Shown in pieces: positions 18,353-26,926 of a stretch of 64,000 nt of DNA. Position 1 is the stretch's first letter. The number at the start of each line of letters is the position of its first letter. The notes below the pieces were generated by a model that worked only from the letters and a program-made list of their open reading frames with translations, was not told the origin of the DNA and ran no database searches. Both the position numbers and the translations under genes were made by a program. The DNA comes from JAHKLT01 sp046197865 (GTDB taxonomy: Archaea; Methanobacteriota; Methanobacteria; Methanobacteriales; Methanobacteriaceae), in assembly GCF_046197865.1 (NCBI RefSeq), contig NZ_CP166990.1, positions 744,001 to 808,000 of the forward strand, given 5' to 3'.

Positions 18353-19234
18353 ATGAAAGATGTTAATATTTTAGTTGAAGCTTTACCATATATTAAAAAA
18401 TTCCATAAAAAGAAAATTTTAATTAAATATGGTGGCCATGCAATGATTGATAAGGAATCTATGGCATCAACAAGCCGTGATACAGTATTATTGAAATATG
18501 TTGGAATGGAACCTATTATAGTTCATGGTGGAGGTCCAGAGATATCTAGATCAATGGATAAATTGGGAAAGGAACCTAAATTTATTAAAGGTCTTAGAGT
18601 AACTGATGAAGAAACAATGGATATAGTTAAAATGGTTTTAGTTGGAAAAATCAGTACAAATATTGTATCTCAAATCAACCTTCATGGTGGTCAAGGTATT
18701 GGTGTATCAGGTAAAGATTCTGGTTTAATTAAAGCTTCTAAAAAACCAACTCATAAAATTACAGATTCTGAAACAGGAATTGAAGAGGAAATTGATTTAG
18801 GTCTTGTTGGGGAAATTGTTTCTATAAACTCTTCAATTTTAGAAATGTTTACAGAAAATGACTTTATTCCAGTTATATCTCCAATTGGTATGAGTGATGA
18901 CGGAAACACTTTAAATTTAAATGCTGATACTGCAGCAGGTGAAATAGCTAAAGAAACTGATGCAGAAAAATTAATTATTTTAACTGATGTACCAGGCGTT
19001 TTAAAAGATCCAAATGACGAGAGTTCTTTAATACAAAAAATAAAAATAGATGAGGTAGATGATTTAATTGAAAAAGGAGTTATTTCTGGTGGTATGATTC
19101 CTAAAATTGAAACATGTGTTAAAGCTATTGAAGGTGGAGTAAAATCTGCTCATATTATTGATGGAAGATTAGAACATGCACTTCTTTTAGAAATTTTTAC
19201 AACTAATGGTATTGGAACAATGATTTATAAATAA
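18353..19234 (+). CDS. argB: Acetylglutamate kinase ArgB
   Basis: ArgB phosphorylates N-acetylglutamate in the second step of arginine synthesis. The 293-residue protein has the amino-acid kinase motifs IKYGGHAM (residues about 24-31) and VHGGGPEIS for phosphate binding, the GVSGKDSGLI segment, and a C-terminal substrate loop with NLNADTAAGEIA and DVPGVLKDPND. The sequence around GGMIPKIETCVKAIEGGVKSAHIIDGR is the usual C-terminal signature. ATG 18353 is preceded by AGTGATTTT, close to the GGTGATTTT site common in this genome; an upstream in-frame TTG (18338) is less likely. It is unlinked to argJ, and its neighbours have no known arginine role. Confidence 0.95.
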   Translation: MKDVNILVEALPYIKKFHKKKILIKYGGHAMIDKESMASTSRDTVLLKYVGMEPIIVHGGGPEISRSMDKLGKEPKFIKGLRVTDEETMDIVKMVLVGKISTNIVSQINLHGGQGIGVSGKDSGLIKASKKPTHKITDSETGIEEEIDLGLVGEIVSINSSILEMFTENDFIPVISPIGMSDDGNTLNLNADTAAGEIAKETDAEKLIILTDVPGVLKDPNDESSLIQKIKIDEVDDLIEKGVISGGMIPKIETCVKAIEGGVKSAHIIDGRLEHALLLEIFTTNGIGTMIYK

Positions 19235-19310
19235 TCATTTTTCCTAAAACTACTAATATCTATAAATTACATATATAATATAATAAAACTTTTTAAAATA
19301 TGGTTATAAA

Positions 19311-19634
19311 ATGAAAAATGATATTGATATTACTTTAAAAGAATCTGATGTTGAAGTTAAAGCTTTTTACACTGTCGAAGATGGTCAAATGGATAGAATA
19401 GTATTTTATAATCCAGACTTAGGAACTTATGGCGGATTTCCTATTATGGATTTAGATAATGCTACTACAAAAAAGAAATATGATAATTTAGATAAGGATA
19501 TTTCTAAATTAACCGATGAAGATGTATTATTTAATTTTTTAACTGAAATTAAAGAAGGAGAAACTATAACTTTTGATAAAAAAGAATATGGTTTATCTAA
19601 TGATTTAATTATTACATGTGATGTTATAGATTAA
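19311..19634 (+). CDS. Conserved-looking protein of 107 residues, unknown function
   Basis: I do not recognise this protein. It is acidic, soluble and starts MKNDIDITLKESDVEVKAFY. Alternating hydrophobic positions (VKAFYTVEDGQMDRIVFYNP, ETITFDKKEYGL, LIITCDVID) suggest a small all-beta domain. There is no signal peptide or metal motif. ATG 19311 follows TGGTTATAAA without a strong ribosome binding site. It ends four bases into the convergent acyl-CoA ligase gene, so both genes share their 3' region. Confidence 0.7.
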   Translation: MKNDIDITLKESDVEVKAFYTVEDGQMDRIVFYNPDLGTYGGFPIMDLDNATTKKKYDNLDKDISKLTDEDVLFNFLTEIKEGETITFDKKEYGLSNDLIITCDVID

Positions 19635-21127
19635 TGAAACATCCTTTCATTATATTTTTCTTTTAAATCTTTTCTAAGTAATTTCCAACCATTTACTCTT
19701 GGAAGTTCATCTAAACTAATTATTTTTTTTGGAACTTTATATCTTGCAAGGTTTTCTCTTGCATAATTAATTAAACCTTCTGTGTCTTCTTTTTCATTCC
19801 AAACTACTGCAGCAACAGGTAATTCTCCTCTATGACAATCATTAATACTAAAAATAGCTATTTCTTTAACTTTTGTGTAATGGATTAATGTTTCTTCTAC
19901 TTCTGTAGGGTATATTTTCCATCCACTCATTACAATCATATCTTTTTTACGATCTGTTATAAATAAACGATTATCATCATCAATATAGCCGATATCTCCA
20001 GTTAAAAACCATCCATCTTCTAAAAATGTTTTCCTACTTTCTTCTTCCATGTTCCAATAACCTTTAGCTATAGCTGGACCTCGAAGAGCTATTTCTCCAT
20101 TTTCATATTTTTCTAATTCTTTTTGAGGGTCTTTTTCATCTACAATTTTCACCTCAGAAAAACAAACAGGATGACCTACACTTTCAAATCTATCTGCACT
20201 TACATAATCTTCTGGACGTATTACTGTTCCTGTTCCAATTACAATCGTTTCAGATAATCCATAAGAGTTTATTATAGGAATATTAAACTTTTGATAAAAT
20301 TCTTTCCATATCTTCTTATGTAATGGCCCTCCTCCACTAATTATTTCTCGAACTGTTTTTAATTTACCTATCTTCGAATCTTCTAAACTAGTTAATGAAT
20401 GAATAACAGGAGGCATTCCTGTTAATACTGTAACTTTTTCTTTATCACAAATTTCTAAATAGCTATTTAATTCAAATTTTCTCATCATTATATAAAGTGA
20501 TCCAGATCTTAGTGCTGATATTCCCCAAGATATTCCAACATGTGCCATTGGATAAATTCCTAAATAAACATCATCTTGTTTTAGTGTTAATACATCACAT
20601 TCATTATAAATAGCTGAAAACCAGTTTCCATGTGTTAACATAGATCCTTTAGGTTTTCCTGTTGTACCTGATGTATATTGTAATTGGCATAAATCATCCC
20701 AATCGGTTGGCTCTGCCTTTAAAATTTCGCAATCTTTAAACTCATCAATATTTTCAATTATATATTTTGAAATATTAATATCTTCTAAATTTTCAAGAGC
20801 TTCATCATCTGTTATAATTAATTTAGAATCAGAATCATTTAACATATATTTAATTTCAGGTAAGGTTAAAACTCTATTTGCAGGAATTCCTATAGCTCCT
20901 ATTCTCCAAATAGCTAGTAATGAAAAAAGATATTCTGGTGAATTATCTAAATATATTAAAACTCTATCTCCTTTTTTAATATTAAAATCATATAATTTTC
21001 TTCCAATTTCTGATACAATGGATAATATCTCATTGGAATTATATTTAACATTATTTTCAATATCATAAAATACATCTTTTGATAATCTACACGAATTAGC
21101 ATCTAAAAATGTTGTTATGTTTAATAT
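19631..21127 (-). CDS. AMP-forming acyl-CoA ligase with an apparent ATA start codon
   Basis: The enzyme would activate a carboxylic acid to its acyl-CoA via an acyl-adenylate. Motifs are LQYTSGTTGKPKGSMLTH (phosphate-binding A3), SYGLSET, GWFLTGDIGYIDDDN (A7), RLFITDRKKDMIVMSG (A8) and PRVNGWKLLRKDL with the A10 lysine. The substrate is unknown. The coding frame continues without a stop far upstream of the first ATG (20845), and this extra part (LIYLDNSPEYLFSLLAIWRI, GIPANRVLTLPEIKY) is clearly the conserved N-terminal region. No ATG, GTG or TTG occurs in those 94 codons. A perfect GGAGGAG (21133-21139) is followed after seven bases by ATA (21125-21127), so I set the start there; full length is then 498 residues, normal for the family. 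Otherwise the start codon has mutated and the gene is failing. It follows the dehydrogenase gene by 15 bp. Confidence 0.8.
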   Translation of the reverse strand: MLNITTFLDANSCRLSKDVFYDIENNVKYNSNEILSIVSEIGRKLYDFNIKKGDRVLIYLDNSPEYLFSLLAIWRIGAIGIPANRVLTLPEIKYMLNDSDSKLIITDDEALENLEDINISKYIIENIDEFKDCEILKAEPTDWDDLCQLQYTSGTTGKPKGSMLTHGNWFSAIYNECDVLTLKQDDVYLGIYPMAHVGISWGISALRSGSLYIMMRKFELNSYLEICDKEKVTVLTGMPPVIHSLTSLEDSKIGKLKTVREIISGGGPLHKKIWKEFYQKFNIPIINSYGLSETIVIGTGTVIRPEDYVSADRFESVGHPVCFSEVKIVDEKDPQKELEKYENGEIALRGPAIAKGYWNMEEESRKTFLEDGWFLTGDIGYIDDDNRLFITDRKKDMIVMSGWKIYPTEVEETLIHYTKVKEIAIFSINDCHRGELPVAAVVWNEKEDTEGLINYARENLARYKVPKKIISLDELPRVNGWKLLRKDLKEKYNERMFH

Positions 21128-21139
21128 TTTAACTCCTCC
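21125..21139 (-). promoter_or_regulatory. Strong ribosome binding site positioned on an ATA codon
   Basis: On the minus strand GGAGGAG (21139-21133) is followed by TTAAAA and then ATA at 21127-21125, with seven bases between the GGAGG core and ATA. This is the ideal spacing seen at canonical starts here. Its presence argues that ligase translation starts at ATA. Confidence 0.6.
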
Positions 21140-21142
21140 AAT

Positions 21143-22135
21143 TTATAATATATTTGCTATTGCTTTAGCCATTTCTATAGTTGTATTAACTCCTCCTAAA
21201 TCAGGTGTTAATACTTTTTTTTCTTTTAAAGTTTTTTCAATCGCTTTTTCTAAATTTATACTTAAATCTATTTCATTTAAATAATCAAGCATCATAGATA
21301 ATGATAATAACATGGCTGTTGGATTTGACATATTTTTACCTGCAATATCTGGTGCAGATCCATGCACTGGTTCAAATAATCCATGTTCATCTCCAATATT
21401 GGCTGATGGTGCAAAACCTAATCCTCCAACTAATCCTGCTCCTTCATCAGATAGTATGTCTCCATATAAGTTACTTGTAACTATCACATCAAATTCTTGG
21501 GGTTTTGTAATTAAATACATTGCAGTTGCATCTATATAATAATCATTAGTTTTAATGTTTGGATATTCTTGAGCTATTTTATAAAAACTTTCTTTAAATA
21601 TCCCATCTGTTTTTTTTAAAACATTACTTTTATGTGCACATGTAATTTTTTTATAATTATGTTTGATACATTGTTTAAAAGCTAACTCAGAGATTTTTTC
21701 ACTTGCTTTTTTTGTAATAATTCTTAATGCTTCTGCTTCGCTTTTATCTTTTGAAATTGTTTCTTGTTGTGAATACAACCCTTCTGTATTTTCTCGAACT
21801 ATTAAAAAATCTAAATTATCATAAATGCATTTAACTCCTTTAAATGATTTTATAGGTCTTAAATTTCCATATGTTTCTAGTTCTTTTCGAAGTGTTATTA
21901 TTGGACTGTTTTCATTAGGTGTAGAAGTTGTTGCTCCAAATAATACAGCATCTGATGATTTTGCACTATTTAAAGTTTCACTTGGTAATGTTGTTCCAGT
22001 TTTCTTAAAACAATCATTACCTGCATGTTTTTCACTTATGGATAAATTTAAATCTAATTTATCAAGAACTATTTTAGCTCCTTCCATTACTTCTTTTCCT
22101 ATTCCGTCTCCAGCTATTAAAGTAACTTTATACAT
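21143..22135 (-). CDS. Isopropylmalate/homoisocitrate-type beta-decarboxylating dehydrogenase
   Basis: The 330-residue enzyme belongs to the isocitrate/3-isopropylmalate/homoisocitrate dehydrogenase family and would oxidise and decarboxylate a 2-hydroxy dicarboxylate with NAD(P)+. Motifs are LIAGDGIGKEV at the N-terminus, LRKELETYGNLRPIK and IVRENTEGLYS for substrate and phosphate contacts, the metal site in VTSNLYGDILSDEGAG, and the nucleotide-binding string HGLFEPVHGSAPDIAGKNMSNP. In methanogens the paralogues LeuB (leucine) and AksF (coenzyme B side chain) are hard to separate by eye; from memory it looks nearer to the LeuB/MJ0720 type. The start at 22135 is chosen because MYKVTLIAGDG is the family N-terminus and GTGAG precedes it; the longer frame to 22207 adds an odd leader. 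It heads the operon with the ATA-start acyl-CoA ligase. Confidence 0.85.
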   Translation of the reverse strand: MYKVTLIAGDGIGKEVMEGAKIVLDKLDLNLSISEKHAGNDCFKKTGTTLPSETLNSAKSSDAVLFGATTSTPNENSPIITLRKELETYGNLRPIKSFKGVKCIYDNLDFLIVRENTEGLYSQQETISKDKSEAEALRIITKKASEKISELAFKQCIKHNYKKITCAHKSNVLKKTDGIFKESFYKIAQEYPNIKTNDYYIDATAMYLITKPQEFDVIVTSNLYGDILSDEGAGLVGGLGFAPSANIGDEHGLFEPVHGSAPDIAGKNMSNPTAMLLSLSMMLDYLNEIDLSINLEKAIEKTLKEKKVLTPDLGGVNTTIEMAKAIANIL

Positions 22136-22226
22136 AAACTCACATTTGTTCGTAATTAACCGAAATATTTTTATACTATTTAGTATAAATATATATGTAA
22201 TAAGCATATAAAAGTGAGGTTTTAAA
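22136..22226. promoter_or_regulatory. Divergent promoter region
   Basis: The 91 bases separate the divergent dehydrogenase and HEAT-repeat genes. A run TATAAATATATA near 22185 can serve as TATA box for the plus-strand gene. The plus-strand string AATATTTTTATACTATT near 22165-22181 reads as a TATA element in the minus direction. No clear operator palindrome is seen. Confidence 0.45.
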
Positions 22227-22703
22227 ATGGAAAGAAGTATGGAAGAACTTATTCAAGGTTTAAAAAGTGCTGATGAATTGGAGGTTTTAGATGTTTCTGG
22301 TCTTTTAGAGATTAATGCAGAGCAATCTGTTGATTTATTAATAGATTCTTTAAATGATGAAGATAAAAATATTAGATTAAATTCTGCTAAAATCTTAGGG
22401 TATATTCATGACCCTAAAGCTATTAATCCTTTAATTGATACTTTACGTGATAATAATAAACTTGTAAGAAGAGAAGCTTCTACTGCTTTAAGTAATATGG
22501 GAGAAGCTGCATTAGAACCTTTAATCAAAATTTTAGATGATCCTGATTGGAAAGTTCGTGGAGCTGCTGCATGGGCTTTAGGTAATATTAAAGATGAAAA
22601 AGCTGTTCCTTATCTTGAAAAATTATTAGATGATGAAAGTGGTTTTGTAAAAACTGGTGCAAACAATGCAATAAATCATATTAAAACTGCTGCTAAATCA
22701 TAG
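22227..22703 (+). CDS. HEAT-repeat (PBS lyase-like) scaffold protein
   Basis: A 158-residue all-helical protein built from about four to five HEAT repeats of roughly 31 residues. Repeats are recognisable from the pattern DPKAINPLIDTLRDNNKLVR, followed by AALEPLIKILDDPDWKVRGA and KAVPYLEKLLDDESGFVK, each with the A-A-x-A-L-G helix. Such proteins act as binding scaffolds, and archaeal ones are often loosely labelled phycocyanobilin-lyase-like; no enzymatic activity is implied. The partner cannot be named. ATG 22227 follows GTGAGG. It is transcribed divergently from the dehydrogenase gene. Confidence 0.85.
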   Translation: MERSMEELIQGLKSADELEVLDVSGLLEINAEQSVDLLIDSLNDEDKNIRLNSAKILGYIHDPKAINPLIDTLRDNNKLVRREASTALSNMGEAALEPLIKILDDPDWKVRGAAAWALGNIKDEKAVPYLEKLLDDESGFVKTGANNAINHIKTAAKS

Positions 22704-22744
22704 ATTAATATTATAATAAGATTTCTCTCCTATCTTGTAATTGA

Positions 22745-23011
22745 TTGACTAAGTTTGGATTAATTTCAAAAACAGTAGTTTCAGATTTATCAGATGAAAA
22801 TCATTATATAAATTCATTCTACATATCTTCAACTGCTGTTAATAATCCTAATTCAGATTTATTAAATAAATTTACTAATGTTGATACTATGGATTTATTA
22901 GATAAACATAATCTAAAAATTGAAATAATTATAGATTTTTTGGTAGGAGAAAAAAACTGTTGATAAATTAAAAGATGTAATACATGAAATTATTAATTTT
23001 CTTGTATTCTA
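22745..23011 (+). pseudogene. Possible frameshifted small gene
   Basis: A frame from TTG 22745 encodes FGLISKTVVSDLSDENHYIN and continues to FLVGEK before ending at TGA 22961-22963, immediately after a run of seven A. Changing that run by one base would continue the protein as KKTVDKLKDVIHEIINFLVF and stop at 23009-23011. This continuation looks protein-like. There is no ribosome binding site at TTG 22745 and I do not recognise a family. It may be a decayed remnant, a sequencing error in the A-run, or chance. Confidence 0.25.
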
Positions 23012-23115
23012 ATTTATATAATTAATCAATTTTTTATCTTTTTGACTACTATTTTTTATACAAATATATTTTTTTTACTAAAATTTTAATTAATTTTTTA
23101 GAAATATCATTTAAT

Positions 23116-23129
23116 GGAAGTATACTTCC
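23116..23129. promoter_or_regulatory. Probable NrpR nitrogen-repressor operator
   Basis: GGAAGTATACTTCC is a perfect 14-bp palindrome and fits exactly GGAA-N6-TTCC, the operator described for the methanogen nitrogen repressor NrpR at nif and glnA promoters. It lies just upstream of TATA-like sequences (from about 23137) and about 116 bp before pdxT, the first gene of a run that includes all three glutamate synthase genes. Nitrogen-dependent control of that operon is therefore likely. No nrpR gene is in the window. Confidence 0.7.
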
Positions 23130-23244
23130 GACATATTTAAATATATAAAAATATATAAAATATGTTGATGAAATCTTTAACTAATATATATTTATAGATG
23201 AATTTTATATTTTTCTTAAATAAACAAGGATTTTCGGTGAATTT

Positions 23245-23832
23245 ATGGTTGTAATTGGAATTTTAAATCTACAAGGAGCAGTGAGTGAACACTATGACAT
23301 TTCAGAAAAATCTTTAAAAAAACTAGGTATTTCTGGAGAAGTTAAAGAAGTTAGATATTCTGATGATGTAAAAGGTTGTGATGGAATTATAATTTCTGGT
23401 GGTGAAAGTACTGTTATTGGAAAATTAATAGCTAAAAGAGGTATAGATAAAGCTATTATAGATAATAAAATTCCAGTTTTAGGAACTTGTGCAGGAATGG
23501 TTTTACTTGCAAAAAAAACTGATTTTAAACAAGACTTATTAGGCCTTATGGATATTGAAGTTAAAAGAAATGCATATGGTAGACAAGTAAATTCCTTTGA
23601 AAAAAATATAAATATTTTTGATAAAGATTTCTTAGGAGTATTTATTAGAGCTCCTGGTTTAAAAAGTTATGATGAATCTAAAGAGGATATTGAGGTTTTA
23701 TCTGTATATGATGATGAAATAATAGCTATTAAACAAGGAAGAAATATAGCTATATCTTTTCATCCAGAATTAACTGATGATACTCTTATTCATGAATATT
23801 TTATTGGAGAAGTTTTAAAATGTGCGGAATAG
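23245..23832 (+). CDS. pdxT: Pyridoxal 5'-phosphate synthase glutaminase subunit PdxT
   Basis: PdxT hydrolyses glutamine and passes ammonia to PdxS for direct synthesis of pyridoxal phosphate. The 195-residue class I amidotransferase begins MVVIGILNLQGAVSEH, the family's N-terminal glutamine-site motif, has the nucleophile Cys in LGTCAGMVLLA, RNAYGRQVNSFE and FIRAPGL, and the His-Glu pair in ISFHPELTDD. Length is normal. Its last 13 bases overlap the glutamate synthase glutaminase gene in another frame, which implies translational coupling. pdxS is not next to it. The two activities share glutamine as substrate and PLP serves aminotransferases, which would fit joint nitrogen control from the palindrome at 23116. 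Confidence 0.95.
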   Translation: MVVIGILNLQGAVSEHYDISEKSLKKLGISGEVKEVRYSDDVKGCDGIIISGGESTVIGKLIAKRGIDKAIIDNKIPVLGTCAGMVLLAKKTDFKQDLLGLMDIEVKRNAYGRQVNSFEKNINIFDKDFLGVFIRAPGLKSYDESKEDIEVLSVYDDEIIAIKQGRNIAISFHPELTDDTLIHEYFIGEVLKCAE

Positions 23833-24737
23833 CAGGAATTGTTTATAAAGATAAAAAATTACATGATGTAGGAAGTAGTATGACAGATATGCTCGATGCA
23901 CTTCAACATAGAGGACCAGATTCTGCAGGTTTTGCAATCTATGGTGGGACTGGATTAAATGAGGGAGAATACATTTTAAAAATCCAAGTAAAAGAACAAA
24001 AAAAACTTTTAGGATCTGTCCAAGATGCGATTAATTTTGTAACTCCTATTATTGATGATAAAATTCTTCCAACCGTTGGAGATTCTTATATTTATCAATG
24101 TAAAATAAAACTAGATGAATTTGCCCAGTTAAAACCATTAATATCTTCTGTTGATGAAATTGAAGAAGTTATTGTATTAAATGGTAGTCATTCTTTTGAA
24201 ATGGTTAAAGATGTGGGTTCTGTTTTAGAAATAGCTGATAGGTATAATGTTAGGGATATAAAAGGAACACATGGTATTGGTCATACAAGGTTTTCAACAG
24301 AAAGTAATGTTGATAGATATCATGCACACCCTTTTCAAACTTATATTATTCCTGATGTTTCTGTTGTTCATAATGGCCAAATTACTAATTATTGGCATGT
24401 AAGAGATCCATTAGAAAGAAAAGGACATGTTTTTGAAACCTTTAATGATACTGAATGTGTTGTTCATTATATTGCAGATAAATTAAATACAGGATATTCT
24501 CTTGAAGAAGCATTACAACAATCTGTAGAAGATTTAGATGGCCCATTTTCATATATTATTGGAACTCCAAATGGTATTGGTATTGCTAAAGATAAATTAG
24601 GTTTACGTCCAGGAGTTATGGCTGAAAATGATGAATTGTTTGCCATAGCATCAGAAGAAGTATCTTTAAGTAAAGTTATTGATACTCATAATGTAGAACA
24701 AATATATCCTGGAGAAGTAAGGGTTTATGAAATTTAA
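23820..24737 (+). CDS. Glutamate synthase, glutaminase (class II amidotransferase) subunit
   Basis: This 305-residue protein is the ammonia-releasing part of archaeal glutamate synthase. Cys2 directly after the initiator Met (MCGIAGIVYK) is the N-terminal nucleophile. Further class II motifs are LQHRGPDSAGFAIYG, GIGHTRFSTES, and VVHNGQITN with the conserved Asn-Gly, and GPFSYIIGTPNGIGIAKDKLGLRPGVM near the end. In bacteria this domain is the first part of one large GltB chain; here it is a separate gene followed by the GXGXG-domain and the FMN-domain genes. It starts within the end of pdxT and ends nine bases before the next gene, so the set is an operon. Confidence 0.92.
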   Translation: MCGIAGIVYKDKKLHDVGSSMTDMLDALQHRGPDSAGFAIYGGTGLNEGEYILKIQVKEQKKLLGSVQDAINFVTPIIDDKILPTVGDSYIYQCKIKLDEFAQLKPLISSVDEIEEVIVLNGSHSFEMVKDVGSVLEIADRYNVRDIKGTHGIGHTRFSTESNVDRYHAHPFQTYIIPDVSVVHNGQITNYWHVRDPLERKGHVFETFNDTECVVHYIADKLNTGYSLEEALQQSVEDLDGPFSYIIGTPNGIGIAKDKLGLRPGVMAENDELFAIASEEVSLSKVIDTHNVEQIYPGEVRVYEI

Positions 24738-24746
24738 GGTGATTTT

Positions 24747-25424
24747 ATGAGTAAAATAGCTAAAATTGATGCATCTTCTATTTCCCCACGTGAATTAAAT
24801 TCAAAAATAAAAGAACTAGCAAATAAAGAAGAGAAAATTCTTATTGAAAATCCAAATTCTATGCATTATATGGTTGCAGGTTTTAATGGGGATAGTGAAA
24901 TTACACTTGATGGATCTGTTGGATATTTTGCAGGTACAATGATAGATAAAGCTCATTTAAATATTAAAGGTAATGCTGGTTGGTTTGTTGGAGATAATAT
25001 GACTGGTGGTGAAATCATTGTTCATGGTTCTGCTGGTGATGGTGCAGGCCAAGGGATATATGATGGTACTTTAGTAGTCAAAAAAAGTGCAGGTGCTAGA
25101 ACTGGAGAAATAATGAAAGGTGGGACCATTGTCATTGGTGGAAATTCAGGTTTTATGACAGGGATTTTCATGATGGGTGGTAAAATGATAATTCTTGGTG
25201 ATATTGGTGATGATGTAGCAGAATCAATTATCCGAGGTGTTATTTATGTTAAAGGAGATATTGGCAGCTTAGGAAAAAATGCTAAAAAAGTTGATATTGA
25301 TAATGAAGATATTGATGAGCTAAAAGAAATCTTAAATAAATATGATTTCGATTTAGATGATTCAGATTATGATAATTTTAAAAAAATAGTTCCAGAAAGT
25401 AAAAGACCATTTTATGGACATTAA
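24747..25424 (+). CDS. Glutamate synthase GXGXG-domain subunit
   Basis: A 225-residue protein made of a right-handed beta-helix with repeated Gly-x-x-Gly turns: GSVGYFAGTM, GNAGWFVGDNMTGGEI, GSAGDGAGQGIYDGTLVV, SAGARTGEIMKGGTIVIGG, NSGFMTGIFMMGGKMIILG. This is the C-terminal structural domain of bacterial GltB, made as an independent chain in archaea. It stabilises the synthase and the ammonia channel and has no catalytic residue of its own. A GGTGATTTT ribosome binding site precedes ATG 24747. It lies between the glutaminase and FMN-domain genes. Confidence 0.92.
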   Translation: MSKIAKIDASSISPRELNSKIKELANKEEKILIENPNSMHYMVAGFNGDSEITLDGSVGYFAGTMIDKAHLNIKGNAGWFVGDNMTGGEIIVHGSAGDGAGQGIYDGTLVVKKSAGARTGEIMKGGTIVIGGNSGFMTGIFMMGGKMIILGDIGDDVAESIIRGVIYVKGDIGSLGKNAKKVDIDNEDIDELKEILNKYDFDLDDSDYDNFKKIVPESKRPFYGH

Positions 25425-25438
25425 AAGGAGGGAAAAAT

Positions 25439-26923
25439 ATGCCATATAAAGTTGAGAGAAATCCAGACTTATGTAAAAGAAATTTCGACAGACCAGGATG
25501 CTGTTGGTATTTATGTGATAGTATAGATGAAAAGCAATGTCAAAAATGTTTTTCTTGTTATAATAATTGCCCTCATGATGTTTATGAAATAGTTTATGGT
25601 GAACCACAACCTTTAAATCAAAATAATTGTGTTGGATGTAGAATTTGTCTTGAAATGTGTCCAAATAAAGCAATTGAAATTAATGCTGTACCAGATGATC
25701 CTCGTGAAGCATGGACTTATAATGATATTTCAGAAATTGTTAGAAAGTCTAATACTGGTTCATATAAAATAAGAAGTACTGGTGCACTTAGACAAGTTCC
25801 TAATTTTGATGATTTGGTTGTAATTCCTGCTCAAGCTTCAAGACCACCGTTAGACATGTATAGGGAACCTTGTGGAACTGATGTTGTCTTAGGAAGTAGG
25901 TATGCTGAAAATCCTTTAAAACTTGATGTTCCTATAATGATTGGGGCTATGTCTTTTGGAGCTATCAGTAAAGAATCTAAAATGGCTTTAGCTTTAGGTT
26001 CATCTTTAGCTGGTACTGTTACAAATACTGGTGAAGGTGGAATGCTTCCAGAAGAGCGAGATTTAGCTGATAAATTAATTGCTCAATATGCTTCAGGAAG
26101 ATTTGGAATTTCTGCTGATGTTTTAAATAAAGCAGATGCAGTTGAAATTAAAATAGGTCAAGGAGCTAAATCAGGTATGGGAGGTCATCTTTTAGGTGAA
26201 AAGGTTACAGCTGAAGTATCTAAAATTAGAATGATTCCTGAAGGATCTGATGCATTATCTCCTGCAAGACACATGGATATTGTAGGACCTGAAGATTTAA
26301 GTATGAAAATTTCTCAATTAAGGGAAATTACAGATTGGAAAATACCAATTATGGTTAAGTTTGCATCAGGAAGAGTTTCATCTGATGTTAAAATAGCTGC
26401 TAAAGGTGGAGCAGATATAATTGTTGTAGATGGTATGCAAGGTGGAACTGGTGCAGGACCTGATGTAATTATGGAACATTCTGGTATTCCAACTATTGCA
26501 TCAATTGTTGAAGCAGATATGGCTTTAAAAGAAGTTAATTTAAGAGAAGATGTATCTTTAGTTGCTGCTGGAGGCATTAGATCTGGTGCTGATCTTGCAA
26601 AAGCCTTAGCATTAGGTGCAGATGCAGTTTATATTGCAACTTCTGCTCTTACAGCTATTGGTTGTAGAGTTTGTCAAGTTTGTTATTCTGGAAAATGCAG
26701 AAAAGGAATAGCTACTCAAGATATTTCTTTAAGACATAGAATGGATTATAAAAAGATGGGTGTTAATGTTTCAAGATATATTGATGCAATGTGTGAAGAA
26801 GCTTGTATGTTAGTTCAACAAGCGGGTAATACTCATGTATCTAAATTCGAAAAAGAAAATTTAAGATCCTTATCTTTAGAAGCATCAGCTTTAACTGGTG
26901 TTCCTATGGCAGGACATGATTAA
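25439..26923 (+). CDS. gltB: Glutamate synthase, ferredoxin/FMN catalytic subunit
   Basis: The 494-residue chain converts 2-oxoglutarate and channelled ammonia into glutamate. Residues about 1-85 carry an N-terminal CCWYLCD and two [4Fe-4S] ferredoxin motifs, CQKCFSCYNNCP and CVGCRICLEMCP, giving an internal electron entry. The FMN-binding TIM barrel follows: MIGAMSFGAISKESKMALA, TNTGEGGMLPEE, IKIGQGAKSGMGGHL, VDGMQGGTGAGPDV and AAGGIRSGADLAKALALGAD. A Cys cluster CRVCQVCYSGKC binds the core Fe-S cluster. GGAGGGAAAAAT precedes ATG 25439. With the two upstream genes it makes a complete archaeal enzyme, probably with ferredoxin as electron donor. Confidence 0.93.
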   Translation: MPYKVERNPDLCKRNFDRPGCCWYLCDSIDEKQCQKCFSCYNNCPHDVYEIVYGEPQPLNQNNCVGCRICLEMCPNKAIEINAVPDDPREAWTYNDISEIVRKSNTGSYKIRSTGALRQVPNFDDLVVIPAQASRPPLDMYREPCGTDVVLGSRYAENPLKLDVPIMIGAMSFGAISKESKMALALGSSLAGTVTNTGEGGMLPEERDLADKLIAQYASGRFGISADVLNKADAVEIKIGQGAKSGMGGHLLGEKVTAEVSKIRMIPEGSDALSPARHMDIVGPEDLSMKISQLREITDWKIPIMVKFASGRVSSDVKIAAKGGADIIVVDGMQGGTGAGPDVIMEHSGIPTIASIVEADMALKEVNLREDVSLVAAGGIRSGADLAKALALGADAVYIATSALTAIGCRVCQVCYSGKCRKGIATQDISLRHRMDYKKMGVNVSRYIDAMCEEACMLVQQAGNTHVSKFEKENLRSLSLEASALTGVPMAGHD

Positions 26924-26926
26924 TAG

